IMG/VR virus record: IMGVR_UViG_3300042923_001034
Coordinates: 1 to 26,279 of that record
DNA length: 26,279 nucleotides
Direction: 5' to 3' (one strand)
DNA from: a virus
This document shows, one piece after another, positions 1-6,198 of this stretch; position 1 is the first letter of the stretch; every line of letters starts with the position of its first letter. The notes under the pieces were generated by a model. The model searched no databases. It saw only the letters and a program-made list of their open reading frames with translations, and had not been told where the DNA came from. The translations under genes were made by a program, and so were the position numbers.

Positions 1-1099
1 CAACTATTAAGTAATCAGTCTTACTTGATACGCCACTTTTAATTACGCCTCCTAAATCAGCAACTAGCTGCATTGCTTCTCTGCGTTCATATTTTGAAAG
101 CTCTCCGGTAAAAACAACATTCTTCCCATAGAAAGGATTATTACAATCAGCAGTAATGCAGTCTGTTTCAATTTCTGAGATTTTAACAGTTTCAAATCCT
201 GTATAATTTTTACTGCCTCCAAAATATTGTTGATGTTTAAGTTCTGAATATTGCTTTATAGACAAACTTGAATAAACTTTAATGAATGATTGGAAAGACT
301 TTTTATTGCATTGCTTAACTGTCTCAATTACAATACTTGCACAAGCTTTTGCATCATCCAAAGCGTTATGATGTTTCTTTAATTCAACTCCTAAAGCTTC
401 AGCCATGGCATCCAATGTTCTTTTAGTATCGCCGCTACATGCCTTAGTAGAAATCGTAATACTATCCATATATCTAAAATCAGGTATATCAAGGTTATAT
501 TCCAATTGCAAACATTTAATTACACTCATATCAAATTGAGCATTATGAGCAATGATTATGTTATCGTAAAAATAATTTTTTATTTCATCCCAAACTTCAG
601 GGAATTTAGGGCTGTCCTTTACATCCTTAGCCATAACTCCATTTATTTCAATATTTTTAGCATTAAATCTCATAACCGGAGGACTAATTAAAAAATATTT
701 ACTACTTATTATTTGTAAATCTTTAACAACGACCAATCCAAGTGAACAAGCGCTGTTATTGTTATTATTTGCGGTTTCAAAATCTATTGCTATAAAATCA
801 GCTTCAATTGGTTTTATATTTTCATTTTGTGAATTGTTAACGGATTGTTTCACTACTGGATTAAGGATTATTTCTTTTGTAGGTTGTTGTTTTTTCAAAT
901 TAATCTTATTACGAGAAGTATCGTCAATAGGCTGCTGCTTTACTGTTGATTTTATTTTAGGTTTATTAAACATCCTTAAACCAAAAAATATAAATACTGC
1001 TGCTAAAACTAAGTATGTAAAATTACCCTCTTTTACTAATAAACTTATTGAAGAAATTCCACATAGAATCAAAAATAATGCAAGTGCTTTCTTAATCAA
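1..1099 (-). CDS. Membrane-anchored DEDD 3'-5' exonuclease with C-terminal BRCT domain (3' end cut by window)
   Basis: About 366 codons are visible and the frame runs off the left edge. I place the start at a TTG (1097-1099) because an AAGGGGGAA ribosome binding site lies just upstream. The first 42 residues form two hydrophobic segments (about 5-22 and 28-42), then a polar linker to about residue 100. The nuclease shows ExoI DFETA (D106, E108), ExoII AHNAQFD (near 185-190) and ExoIII HHNALDDAKA (near 243-250), the DEDDh signature of the DnaQ/RNase T superfamily. The tail, from about 323, reads KNVVFTGELS then GGVIKSGVSSKTDYLIV, a BRCT fold as in NAD-dependent DNA ligase. Such exonuclease-BRCT proteins occur beside repressor genes in clostridial prophages. 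The paired membrane anchor is unusual. The substrate is unknown; a role in DNA repair or processing at the membrane is inference. Confidence 0.85.
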   Translation of the reverse strand, partial: MIKKALALFLILCGISSISLLVKEGNFTYLVLAAVFIFFGLRMFNKPKIKSTVKQQPIDDTSRNKINLKKQQPTKEIILNPVVKQSVNNSQNENIKPIEADFIAIDFETANNNNNSACSLGLVVVKDLQIISSKYFLISPPVMRFNAKNIEINGVMAKDVKDSPKFPEVWDEIKNYFYDNIIIAHNAQFDMSVIKCLQLEYNLDIPDFRYMDSITISTKACSGDTKRTLDAMAEALGVELKKHHNALDDAKACASIVIETVKQCNKKSFQSFIKVYSSLSIKQYSELKHQQYFGGSKNYTGFETVKISEIETDCITADCNNPFYGKNVVFTGELSKYERREAMQLVADLGGVIKSGVSSKTDYLIV

Positions 1100-1144
1100 T
1101 TATATTTTCCCCCTTAATTTGCATATTTCACATAATGCTTATAT

Positions 1145-1174
1145 AAAAAAACCCACATCAAAAAAAGATATGGG
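1145..1174 (-). terminator. Intrinsic terminator of the repressor gene
   Basis: Read on the minus strand, CCCATATC, a 7-nt T loop and GATGTGGG form an 8-bp stem with one G-U pair, followed by seven Ts. It lies about 65 bp past the repressor stop codon and just before the exonuclease gene, so it separates the two minus-strand genes. Confidence 0.85.
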
Positions 1175-1238
1175 ATTGTAATCCATAGTTTATAAATATT
1201 TAATTGCCAGTGTTTCCCCCCGATGTGTATAATCCCAT

Positions 1239-1598
1239 TTATTTGTTCTGTTGTTTTTTGAACTTAATAAAGTTTATTATCTCCTGCTTGTCCGTTTCGG
1301 ACAGGTTTTTAAAATCCTTGAATGCTACCATGGTGTCAGGATCATTGAGGAGCTGCTGGAGCTCTTCATCCAGAGTTAAGGATTCAGGCTCTCTTATGTT
1401 AGTTCTACCCATTAAATAATCAAGAGATACTTTAAAGTAATCAGCAAATGTTTTTTTTGTTTCATCATCTGCTTGACGTTTGTTTGTTTCATATTGAGAA
1501 ATTCTTGATTTTGGCATGTTAAAAATTTTTCCAAACTCTTCTTGATTTAGTTCCTTTTCAATACGTAAAATTCTTAATCTATCTCCAAACGTAGCCAT
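1239..1598 (-). CDS. CI-like XRE-family lysogeny repressor
   Basis: A protein of 119 aa with an N-terminal Cro/CI helix-turn-helix: residues 1-60 include the pattern LNQEEFGKIFNMPKSRISQYE, then YFKVSLDYLMGRTN, which is the usual end of an XRE domain. The C-terminal half is short and charged (FKNLSETDKQEIINFIKF), a common dimerisation tail in Firmicute phage repressors. There is no LexA-like peptidase domain. I start at the ATG at 1598 because AAAGGAGTT sits 8 nt upstream; a longer frame to 1631 would run into the promoter. It is transcribed divergently from the Cro-like gene from a promoter at 1620-1648 and ends at the terminator at 1145-1174. It should bind the TCACAAA sites between the two genes and hold the lytic promoter off; this is inferred from layout. 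Confidence 0.9.
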   Translation of the reverse strand: MATFGDRLRILRIEKELNQEEFGKIFNMPKSRISQYETNKRQADDETKKTFADYFKVSLDYLMGRTNIREPESLTLDEELQQLLNDPDTMVAFKDFKNLSETDKQEIINFIKFKKQQNK

Positions 1599-1619
1599 TT
1601 GAACAACTCCTTTGATTTT

Positions 1620-1648
1620 ATTATAGTACACAAAATGTAAACTGTAAA
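1620..1648 (-). promoter_or_regulatory. Repressor promoter (minus strand)
   Basis: On the minus strand, -35 TTTACA (1643-1648) and -10 TATAAT (1620-1625) are separated by 17 nt. It lies 22 nt upstream of the repressor start codon. Confidence 0.8.
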
Positions 1649-1664
1649 TTAGATAAGAAAAAGT

Positions 1665-1732
1665 TCACAAATTCGTAATTTTCATATTGACAAATCACAA
1701 ATTGAGCACTATACTTATATCAAGTTCACAAA
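1665..1732. promoter_or_regulatory. Three phased TCACAAA operator half-sites in the lysis-lysogeny switch
   Basis: TCACAAA occurs at 1665-1671, 1695-1701 and 1726-1732, spaced 30 and 31 bp, about three helical turns. The outer two share the longer form GTTCACAAA. The middle copy lies between the -35 and -10 boxes of the lytic promoter and the right copy covers its start region. They are candidate binding sites for the CI-like and Cro-like proteins. Confidence 0.6.
1687..1715 (+). promoter_or_regulatory. Lytic/early promoter (plus strand)
   Basis: TTGACA (1687-1692) and TATACT (1710-1715) are spaced by exactly 17 nt. It points towards the Cro-like gene and the early operon, and diverges from the repressor promoter. 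Confidence 0.85.
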
Positions 1733-1750
1733 GTGATGATTTGAAAAGAG

Positions 1751-1993
1751 GTGAATATTCTGTATAAAAAACTAAAGAAAATCAGAGAAGAAAATAAATA
1801 TACGCAGGATGACATGGCAAATAAGCTTGGTTATAACTCAAAAAGCACTTATAACATGAAAGAAAAGGGAATAAGAAAAATTACAGTAGAAGAAGCATAT
1901 CAAATTTCTAAAATTTTTAATAAAACAATCGAAGAAATTTTTTTTGATAGCGAAGTGGTCAAAATGACTACTGAATTAAAAGAAACAGGCTAA
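1751..1993 (+). CDS. Cro-like XRE-family regulator
   Basis: A small helix-turn-helix protein of 77-80 aa. The motif KLKKIREENKYTQDDMANKLGY begins the XRE domain, followed by a recognition-helix region (SKSTYNMKEKGIRKIT) and EEAYQISKIFNKTIEEIFF, the usual end of the domain. It is the first gene rightwards from the lytic promoter, the position of cro. The start is odd: the frame can open at GTG 1751, but the only good ribosome binding site (GAGGTGA, 1749-1754 region) overlaps that GTG and lies 6 nt before an in-frame CTG at 1760. Starting at the CTG gives MYKKLKKIREE, a typical start for this family. It is expected to repress the CI-like promoter during lytic growth. Confidence 0.85.
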   Translation: MNILYKKLKKIREENKYTQDDMANKLGYNSKSTYNMKEKGIRKITVEEAYQISKIFNKTIEEIFFDSEVVKMTTELKETG

Positions 1994-2043
1994 CAACAAA
2001 ATCTTTACCAGCAACAGAAAATCATATGAAAGAGGTGAAAGAG

Positions 2044-2223
2044 TTGAAAGAGTTGGTAAGACCAAGAGGAACGGACTCAGCACAATTAGTTAATGTAATC
2101 AAAACAGAATCATTGAGAGGAAAAGGTACAGATGATGATCCATGCAGGACGGTAATTCAGTATTGGAGTACAGAAGGTGAACTATTGGCTGAAGAAGATA
2201 CATGGGAAAGGGAAAAAGAGTAG
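2044..2223 (+). CDS. Small conserved clostridial phage protein, function unknown
   Basis: A protein of 59 aa starting MKELVRPRGTDSAQL and containing a GKGTDDDPCRTVIQYW core and an acidic end (LLAEEDTWEREKE). Proteins of this type recur in clostridial prophages directly after the Cro-like gene, with no known function. I chose TTG 2044 because GAGGTG lies 6 nt upstream; an ATG at 2026 would put that ribosome binding site inside the gene. Its TAG stop lies in a 22-bp palindrome shared with the stop of the convergent DUF4145 gene. Confidence 0.7.
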   Translation: MKELVRPRGTDSAQLVNVIKTESLRGKGTDDDPCRTVIQYWSTEGELLAEEDTWEREKE

Positions 2224-2236
2224 TTAACTACTCTTT
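2215..2236. repeat. 22-bp perfect palindrome spanning two convergent stop codons
   Basis: AAAGAGTAGTT is followed directly by its reverse complement AACTACTCTTT. Both strands read AAA GAG TAG, so both convergent genes end Lys-Glu-stop inside the same palindrome. There is no T-run on either side, so it is a weak terminator candidate at best. Confidence 0.7.
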
Positions 2237-2887
2237 GGGCTTACGTGCAATCTGAGTAGCTTGATCAATGCCTATTATATCAGCATATAATAGTTCATCT
2301 TCATAGCGTTTTACATACCAGCTTTCAATAAGATTCTCTATTAGCCTGATAAGTTTATTAGCTTCATCTGGATCAATATCTACTATAAGATTAATATCTG
2401 ATTCCATATGAGCACCAATATTGCCTATGCGACGTACACCATCAATTACTTTCCATTGTATTGGATGTATTTTATCTTTTAAAGTTTCAATTTCATCAAC
2501 TAATCGTGACTTCTTAATACCCCAAAAATCACGTATCATTCCTTGAAGACATCGTCTTGATAATGTTGCTGATGCTTTCGGACTTAAATTAACTATTGCA
2601 CAAGCTTCTTCATAATCTCCACGAATAGCTTGTGGTATGTACTCCGGAAATTGTTTGGCAAGAGAATTGGGATAAATCGGGATAAAAATATTTTTTATAT
2701 CATCACCAATACCTTGAGCATAAATACTAATTTTTAAACAATTAGGGCACTTATAAAATTTTAAATTTAGACTTTCTTTACGAACATTTTGTGAATCAGA
2801 ATTACTAAAATTGGGGTTGTATTCACTCAATGTATATTGATTAATAGCCATAGCATGGTCGCAAAAAGGGCAAGTGTATCCTGCCAT
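2228..2887 (-). CDS. Zinc-ribbon plus DUF4145 protein, accessory (moron) gene
   Basis: A protein of 219 aa on the strand opposite to the early genes. Two CxxC knuckles (C6/C9 in TCPFC, C47/C50 in KCPNC) form an N-terminal zinc ribbon. Residues about 90-205 match my recollection of DUF4145: SPKASATLSRRCLQGMIRDFW, then RRIGNIGAHMESD and DEANKLIRLIENLIESWYVKR. DUF4145 domains are often found near restriction-modification or other defence genes and in prophages, but their biochemical activity is not established. The gene has a perfect promoter at 2911-2939 and a good ribosome binding site (AAAGGATG), so it can be expressed in the lysogen independently of phage transcription. This, with its antisense placement, suggests cargo such as superinfection exclusion or host modulation. 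That is inference. Confidence 0.8.
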   Translation of the reverse strand: MAGYTCPFCDHAMAINQYTLSEYNPNFSNSDSQNVRKESLNLKFYKCPNCLKISIYAQGIGDDIKNIFIPIYPNSLAKQFPEYIPQAIRGDYEEACAIVNLSPKASATLSRRCLQGMIRDFWGIKKSRLVDEIETLKDKIHPIQWKVIDGVRRIGNIGAHMESDINLIVDIDPDEANKLIRLIENLIESWYVKRYEDELLYADIIGIDQATQIARKPKE

Positions 2888-2910
2888 TTAATCACATCCT
2901 TTCTGTAAAA

Positions 2911-2939
2911 ATTATACAATTTTTGTTGAAAGGTGTCAA
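2911..2939 (-). promoter_or_regulatory. Consensus promoter of the DUF4145 gene
   Basis: On the minus strand, TTGACA (2934-2939), a 17-nt spacer and TATAAT (2911-2916) are a perfect sigma-A consensus. It lies 24 nt upstream of the DUF4145 start codon. I find no equally good plus-strand promoter for the genes that begin at 3006. Confidence 0.85.
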
Positions 2940-3005
2940 AGAATATTCAAATAAACAAGTACAAGTTATAAAACATATTATATTAAAAGATTTGGAGGTG
3001 GTTTA

Positions 3006-3209
3006 ATGATTAAAGCCCAAATACCTATTGGAAATATAGTTGAAGACTTCAAGGTTGGAAATACTCACATAATGATCTGCGATGATGATTGCAGGGATAA
3101 GGGCCCGGAAGACAAAGCCAGGGCGATTAAAAGGATGGAGGTTATTGCAGCAAATGCTATAGCTGCCGGTAAGTATAAACCAAAGAAGCAGGAGGTTACT
3201 GAAGTATGA
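3006..3209 (+). CDS. Small early phage protein, unknown
   Basis: A protein of 67 aa with a hydrophobic N-terminal third (IPIGNIVEDFKVGNTHIMICDDDC) and a basic helical C-terminal half (EDKARAIKRMEVIAANAIAAGKYK). GGAGGTGG precedes the ATG at good spacing. Its end overlaps the next gene by 4 bp (ATGA), so the two are translationally coupled. I do not recognise a function. It is the first gene of the plus-strand early block after the DUF4145 gene. Confidence 0.65.
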   Translation: MIKAQIPIGNIVEDFKVGNTHIMICDDDCRDKGPEDKARAIKRMEVIAANAIAAGKYKPKKQEVTEV

Positions 3210-3460
3210 ACGCCAGAATAAGAAAAAGGATACATAAGATAACTGATTTGTGTATTGATGCAAAGGATTTTGGTCATGATTGTTTTTATAGCTTTCAGCC
3301 TCATGTAAATAACATTCATTTCAATTTTTATAAAGATGGTTGGGAAAAAGACAAGGAAGCTATTTTATACGAGGATATCAAACTTAACAGTCCTGAAACC
3401 ATTGAAAAATTAGACAGTGTAATTGAAGCACTTGAACAACTGATTGATGAAAGTATGTGA
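3206..3460 (+). CDS. Small early phage protein, unknown
   Basis: A protein of 84 aa with a basic start (MNARIRKRIHKI), an aromatic middle (FYSFQPHVNNIHFNFYKDGW) and an acidic helical end (EKLDSVIEALEQLIDESM). GGAGG lies 11 nt upstream, inside the end of the preceding gene, and the genes overlap by 4 bp. No recognised family. The order of short coupled genes fits a phage early operon. Confidence 0.65.
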   Translation: MNARIRKRIHKITDLCIDAKDFGHDCFYSFQPHVNNIHFNFYKDGWEKDKEAILYEDIKLNSPETIEKLDSVIEALEQLIDESM

Positions 3461-3804
3461 GGCAAGGCATGGAACATATGATAAAGAATTCAATAATTTT
3501 AAATATTATCATCCAGGCATTTTTCATAACAGTTGCAAGCTGCATATTTGTAGGATGTAAGGATGAAATGATAGAAGACATTAAGTATTGCATAGGAATA
3601 CGAAAGAAGAAGGGAGGTAGTAGCTTGAGAGAATATGTTTGTCCTGAATGCGGATATAGTGCATGGGCTCTGGATCACATTATTGAAACGACGTGCCACC
3701 ACTGCGGAGCCAGCGTGAAGACAGAGCCTGTGCCTATATTTGAGAAGAGTTTTGTTTGTGATGAGAAGAAGCAGAAGAGAGGGCAGAGATTTGCTGAGAA
3801 GTGA
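3457..3804 (+). CDS. Membrane segment plus zinc-ribbon small protein, possible nested second start
   Basis: The frame codes 115 aa from GTG 3457. Residues about 8-33 are strongly hydrophobic (IILNIIIQAFFITVASCIFVG), a likely membrane segment. The C-terminal half is a zinc ribbon with CPECGYSAW and CHHCGASVK. There is no convincing ribosome binding site at 3457; a weak AAGG precedes ATG 3478. By contrast a perfect GGGAGGT lies 6 nt before an in-frame TTG at 3625, giving a 59-aa free zinc ribbon starting MREYVCPEC. The main product may therefore be the short cytosolic form, with the membrane part either a separate small gene fused in frame or an optional anchor. Function unknown. Confidence 0.6.
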   Translation: MRQGMEHMIKNSIILNIIIQAFFITVASCIFVGCKDEMIEDIKYCIGIRKKKGGSSLREYVCPECGYSAWALDHIIETTCHHCGASVKTEPVPIFEKSFVCDEKKQKRGQRFAEK

Positions 3805-3843
3805 TGTTTTAATTTATTTTAGCACGAAGGGAGCTGAAGATGA

Positions 3844-4326
3844 ATGAGTAAAGAATGCGCATGCTATTACAAAACATGCAGAGAAAGTTCAGGTATTAAG
3901 CAGGATGCTGCTGCAGAATTTTTAAATGTGAGCTGCAGGACGCTCAGTGATTATGAAAATGGAAAGGCTAAAGTTCCGGATGACATAGTTGACAGCATGG
4001 CGGAGCTATACAGGTCCCCAATGCTTGCCTGGTGGCACTTGAAAAAAAACAGTGTACTGGGTAAGTATCTGCCGGATGTGGTTGTTCCAAAAACAGAAGT
4101 TGATATGGTGTTTCAGGGCATACTTGCAAAGGACAAGCTTTCACCAATAGTGGAAGGTATTAAGGAAATAATGTCTGACGGGACGATTGATGTTCTGGAA
4201 GAGGATGTGCTTGATGATCATATTGATGATATGAGAATCGTTAATAACAAATTGACTTCAATAATCCTGTGGCACGATGCCAGGATGAAGATAAAAAAAG
4301 AAAGCCGCACAAAGGCGACTAACTAA
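3844..4326 (+). CDS. XRE-family helix-turn-helix regulator
   Basis: A protein of 160 aa with an N-terminal Cro/CI helix-turn-helix at about residues 8-62: SGIKQDAAAEFLNVSCRTLSDYENGKAKVPDDIVDSMAELY. Next comes LAWWHLKKNSVLGKYLPD and a helical, acidic C-terminal part (EDVLDDHIDDMRIVNNKL). This is the third XRE protein in the window, here within the early operon and on the lytic strand, so it more likely controls early or middle genes than lysogeny. GGGAGCTGAAG upstream is a usable ribosome binding site. Confidence 0.75.
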   Translation: MSKECACYYKTCRESSGIKQDAAAEFLNVSCRTLSDYENGKAKVPDDIVDSMAELYRSPMLAWWHLKKNSVLGKYLPDVVVPKTEVDMVFQGILAKDKLSPIVEGIKEIMSDGTIDVLEEDVLDDHIDDMRIVNNKLTSIILWHDARMKIKKESRTKATN

Positions 4327-4382
4327 CCAAATTAATTATACCATACATTTAAGTTTAAATCAAATATTTTGAGGAGGACATT

Positions 4383-4580
4383 ATGAATAAAGTTGTGAGC
4401 GCAGCATCTCATCAGGATGTGGCAGCTGTAAGATCCAGGGAAGAAATTGAAATGGAAATGGGCAAGGTATTGAAGGCAAAGGATACTGCCGAAAAGAAAA
4501 TTTCAAGATGTGGAAAAAGAATGATTGAATTGTCAAATGAGCTGCAGTTAGCAAGCAGAAGCGAAAAGGAGGTGAAATAA
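4383..4580 (+). CDS. Small helical early protein, unknown
   Basis: A protein of 65 aa that is almost entirely predicted helix with heptad-like spacing: REEIEMEMGKVLKAKDTAEKKISRC and MIELSNELQLASRSEKEVK. A strong GAGGAGG lies upstream. It ends with GGAGGTG inside its last codons, which serves as the ribosome binding site of the next gene, 1 bp away. Likely a coiled-coil accessory protein; no family recognised. Confidence 0.65.
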   Translation: MNKVVSAASHQDVAAVRSREEIEMEMGKVLKAKDTAEKKISRCGKRMIELSNELQLASRSEKEVK

Positions 4581-4581
4581 G

Positions 4582-4905
4582 ATGATTAATGTTATTAACC
4601 TGGCTGATGGTTCTATAGTTGAAAAACTAAACAGGGAACTTGAAAAAATTACCCATAATATTATGGACAAGAACACTGATCCAAAGAAGGAACGTAAAAT
4701 CACATTGACTTTAAGTTTTAAGCCGAATGAAAACAGGGACTTTGTCAGGACAACAATTACAACTAAGACAACACTGGCTACGGAGCAGGGAGTTGAGACT
4801 CAGATCCTGGTAGGCAAGGATAGTGAAGGGCAGCTTCATCTGAATGAAGTAAGGCAACAAAGCATGTTTGACAACAAGTCAGCAAAAATTACTAATATAA
4901 AATAA
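4582..4905 (+). CDS. Phage 'replication terminator protein' family
   Basis: A protein of 107 aa. The start MINVINLADGSIVEKLNREL and the core NTDPKKERKITLTLSFKPNENRDFV match a family common in Clostridia phages that is annotated as 'replication terminator protein'. The function behind that name is not demonstrated in phages. The middle is a beta-rich segment (RTTITTKTTLATEQGVETQILV). It is always found next to a gene like the following one, so the two probably work together in early DNA metabolism. GGAGGTG ribosome binding site, start 6 nt downstream. Confidence 0.75.
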   Translation: MINVINLADGSIVEKLNRELEKITHNIMDKNTDPKKERKITLTLSFKPNENRDFVRTTITTKTTLATEQGVETQILVGKDSEGQLHLNEVRQQSMFDNKSAKITNIK

Positions 4906-4918
4906 TGGAGGATGAGAA

Positions 4919-5623
4919 ATGTTAAAGGAATTAGCGCAATACATAGTTGGCTTATCTAAGCCGGAGTTGGTTGATATTAATGGAATGTTGTTCAGCGACA
5001 GGAAACTGGAAAGGTATGATTACAAAGAACCGGATGCACTTCACTTCAAAAGCATAACTGGTTTTCTTGAATATATCAAGACTGATTGCGACAGCACTTA
5101 CGAAGGAAGCTTCATTCACATCAAAAACTTCGACAGAATAGAGTTCTTGTCGCCGCTCAATGACGACAATGAAAGAGAGATTTACGCCATTTGTGAGCCG
5201 GACAAGATAAATATCATGTTCAACAAGTTCATTGAAAGAGAGCAGTTTAACATCATGCTGCAGACTGGATTTGTAGAAAATAATGACCTGAGTGATATAT
5301 TGAGATACATCGGAAACATGTCTGATAAGGCTGTCAGAACAGTAGGCGACAACGGCATATCCCAGGAAATTACAATCAAGAGCTCAACCCAAGGCCTGAT
5401 TGATGTTTTCATACCAAATCCTGTGATACTTAAGCCGTACAGGACATTCACTGAAATAGAACCGGTTGAAAGTAAGTTTGTTTTCAGGATGCAGGAGGGT
5501 GGTTATTGTGGACTGTTTGAAGCGGATGGAGGAGCATGGAAGATAAATACCATGCACGCATTGGAAGAATATATTTCTGATGTGCTGGAATCTCTTGAGA
5601 TAGACATAAAAGTTTTTGCATAA
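4919..5623 (+). CDS. Conserved early phage protein, distantly DUF2303-like
   Basis: A protein of 234 aa. Features seen: an N-terminal helix followed by MLFSDRKLERYDYKEPDALHFKS, TGFLEYIK, a central segment IEREQFNIMLQTGFVENNDLSDILRYIGNMSD, then DNGISQEITIKS and VFIPNPVILKPYRTFTEIEPVESKFVFRMQEG. The last part reads like the beta-sandwich half of the DUF2303/YfdQ group, but the match is from memory and weak. The gene pairs with the preceding 'replication terminator' type gene in clostridial and lachnospiraceal prophages. No catalytic motif is visible. A role in replication or recombination is possible, but I see no direct evidence for it. A long hairpin follows its stop codon. Confidence 0.65.
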   Translation: MLKELAQYIVGLSKPELVDINGMLFSDRKLERYDYKEPDALHFKSITGFLEYIKTDCDSTYEGSFIHIKNFDRIEFLSPLNDDNEREIYAICEPDKINIMFNKFIEREQFNIMLQTGFVENNDLSDILRYIGNMSDKAVRTVGDNGISQEITIKSSTQGLIDVFIPNPVILKPYRTFTEIEPVESKFVFRMQEGGYCGLFEADGGAWKINTMHALEEYISDVLESLEIDIKVFA

Positions 5624-5635
5624 CTAAAAATTAAA

Positions 5636-5701
5636 CAATTAAGGTAGTGATTTTATACAGGAATTTTTCTAAAAATGTATGAAATCACCTACCTTTGATT
5701 G
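5636..5701 (+). ncRNA. Long imperfect RNA hairpin between early genes
   Basis: The outer arms CAATTAAGGTAGTGATTT and AAATCACCTACCTTTGATTG pair with two single-base bulges, and inner arms ATAC/GTAT and ATTTTT/AAAAAT extend the stem. With G-U pairs the stem is about 23 bp plus an inner helix. There is no T-run after it, so it is not a standard terminator. It may be an RNase III-type processing site, a stabiliser or a small structured RNA. Confidence 0.55.
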
Positions 5702-5748
5702 TTGTACTCAAAACGGAGTTGAATTTTGAATAAATATAGGAGGTTGAG

Positions 5749-6198
5749 ATGTCTATCTATTACACAAAATGCGGCAAGAAATTTAATAAATCAACCAATG
5801 CTGAGACGACAGGATATACATGTGAAACAGCACCAAACGGGCAGTTGAACGAAAAGTGCAGGATGTGTGGATTCTCTCAAATCAGGAAGAATAATCACAA
5901 TGAATTAATTTCAGAATGCAGAGCAGGAAGCAAGCCACCAAATTTCATGAACACAATGGAAGGCAGCCTGGACGACATGAATGCACTAAGGATCTATTCC
6001 TTGAATCTAGATTTTTGCGAAAGCATTTATGATTATGCTGATGCTGATCCGGAGCTGGTTCCATATTTTTGCAAAGACGGTGCAGATTGCAGGAAGGTTA
6101 TTTCTATTTCCTGCAGCAAGAACAAAATGGGCATGGCTGCCAAGAAAAAGCTTGCTGAAAAATTCTTTCATGTGAATGTAGGTGAATTAAATGGGTGA
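5749..6198 (+). CDS. Cys-rich conserved phage protein, unknown
   Basis: A protein of 149 aa starting MSIYYTKCGKKFNKSTNAETTGY, with further Cys pairs (CRMCGF, ISECRAGS, FCKDGADCRKVISISC). It contains EGSLDDMNALRIYSLNLDFCESIYDYA and ends KNKMGMAAKKKLAEKFF. I recognise it as a type repeatedly found just upstream of the replication initiator in clostridial prophages, usually annotated hypothetical; the Cys pattern suggests metal binding. AGGAGGTTGAG ribosome binding site. Its end overlaps the initiator gene by 8 bp. Confidence 0.7.
   Translation: MSIYYTKCGKKFNKSTNAETTGYTCETAPNGQLNEKCRMCGFSQIRKNNHNELISECRAGSKPPNFMNTMEGSLDDMNALRIYSLNLDFCESIYDYADADPELVPYFCKDGADCRKVISISCSKNKMGMAAKKKLAEKFFHVNVGELNG

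Noticed and set aside
759-1181. Plus-strand frame of 140 codons over the exonuclease gene
   Set aside because: Minus-strand reading shows all exonuclease motifs and a BRCT domain; the plus frame is a shadow with no ribosome binding site.
2940-3005. Plus-strand early promoter before the gene at 3006
   Set aside because: TTGAAA and TATAAA/TATTAT-like boxes exist, but none has both good match and 16-18 nt spacing, so I could not support one.
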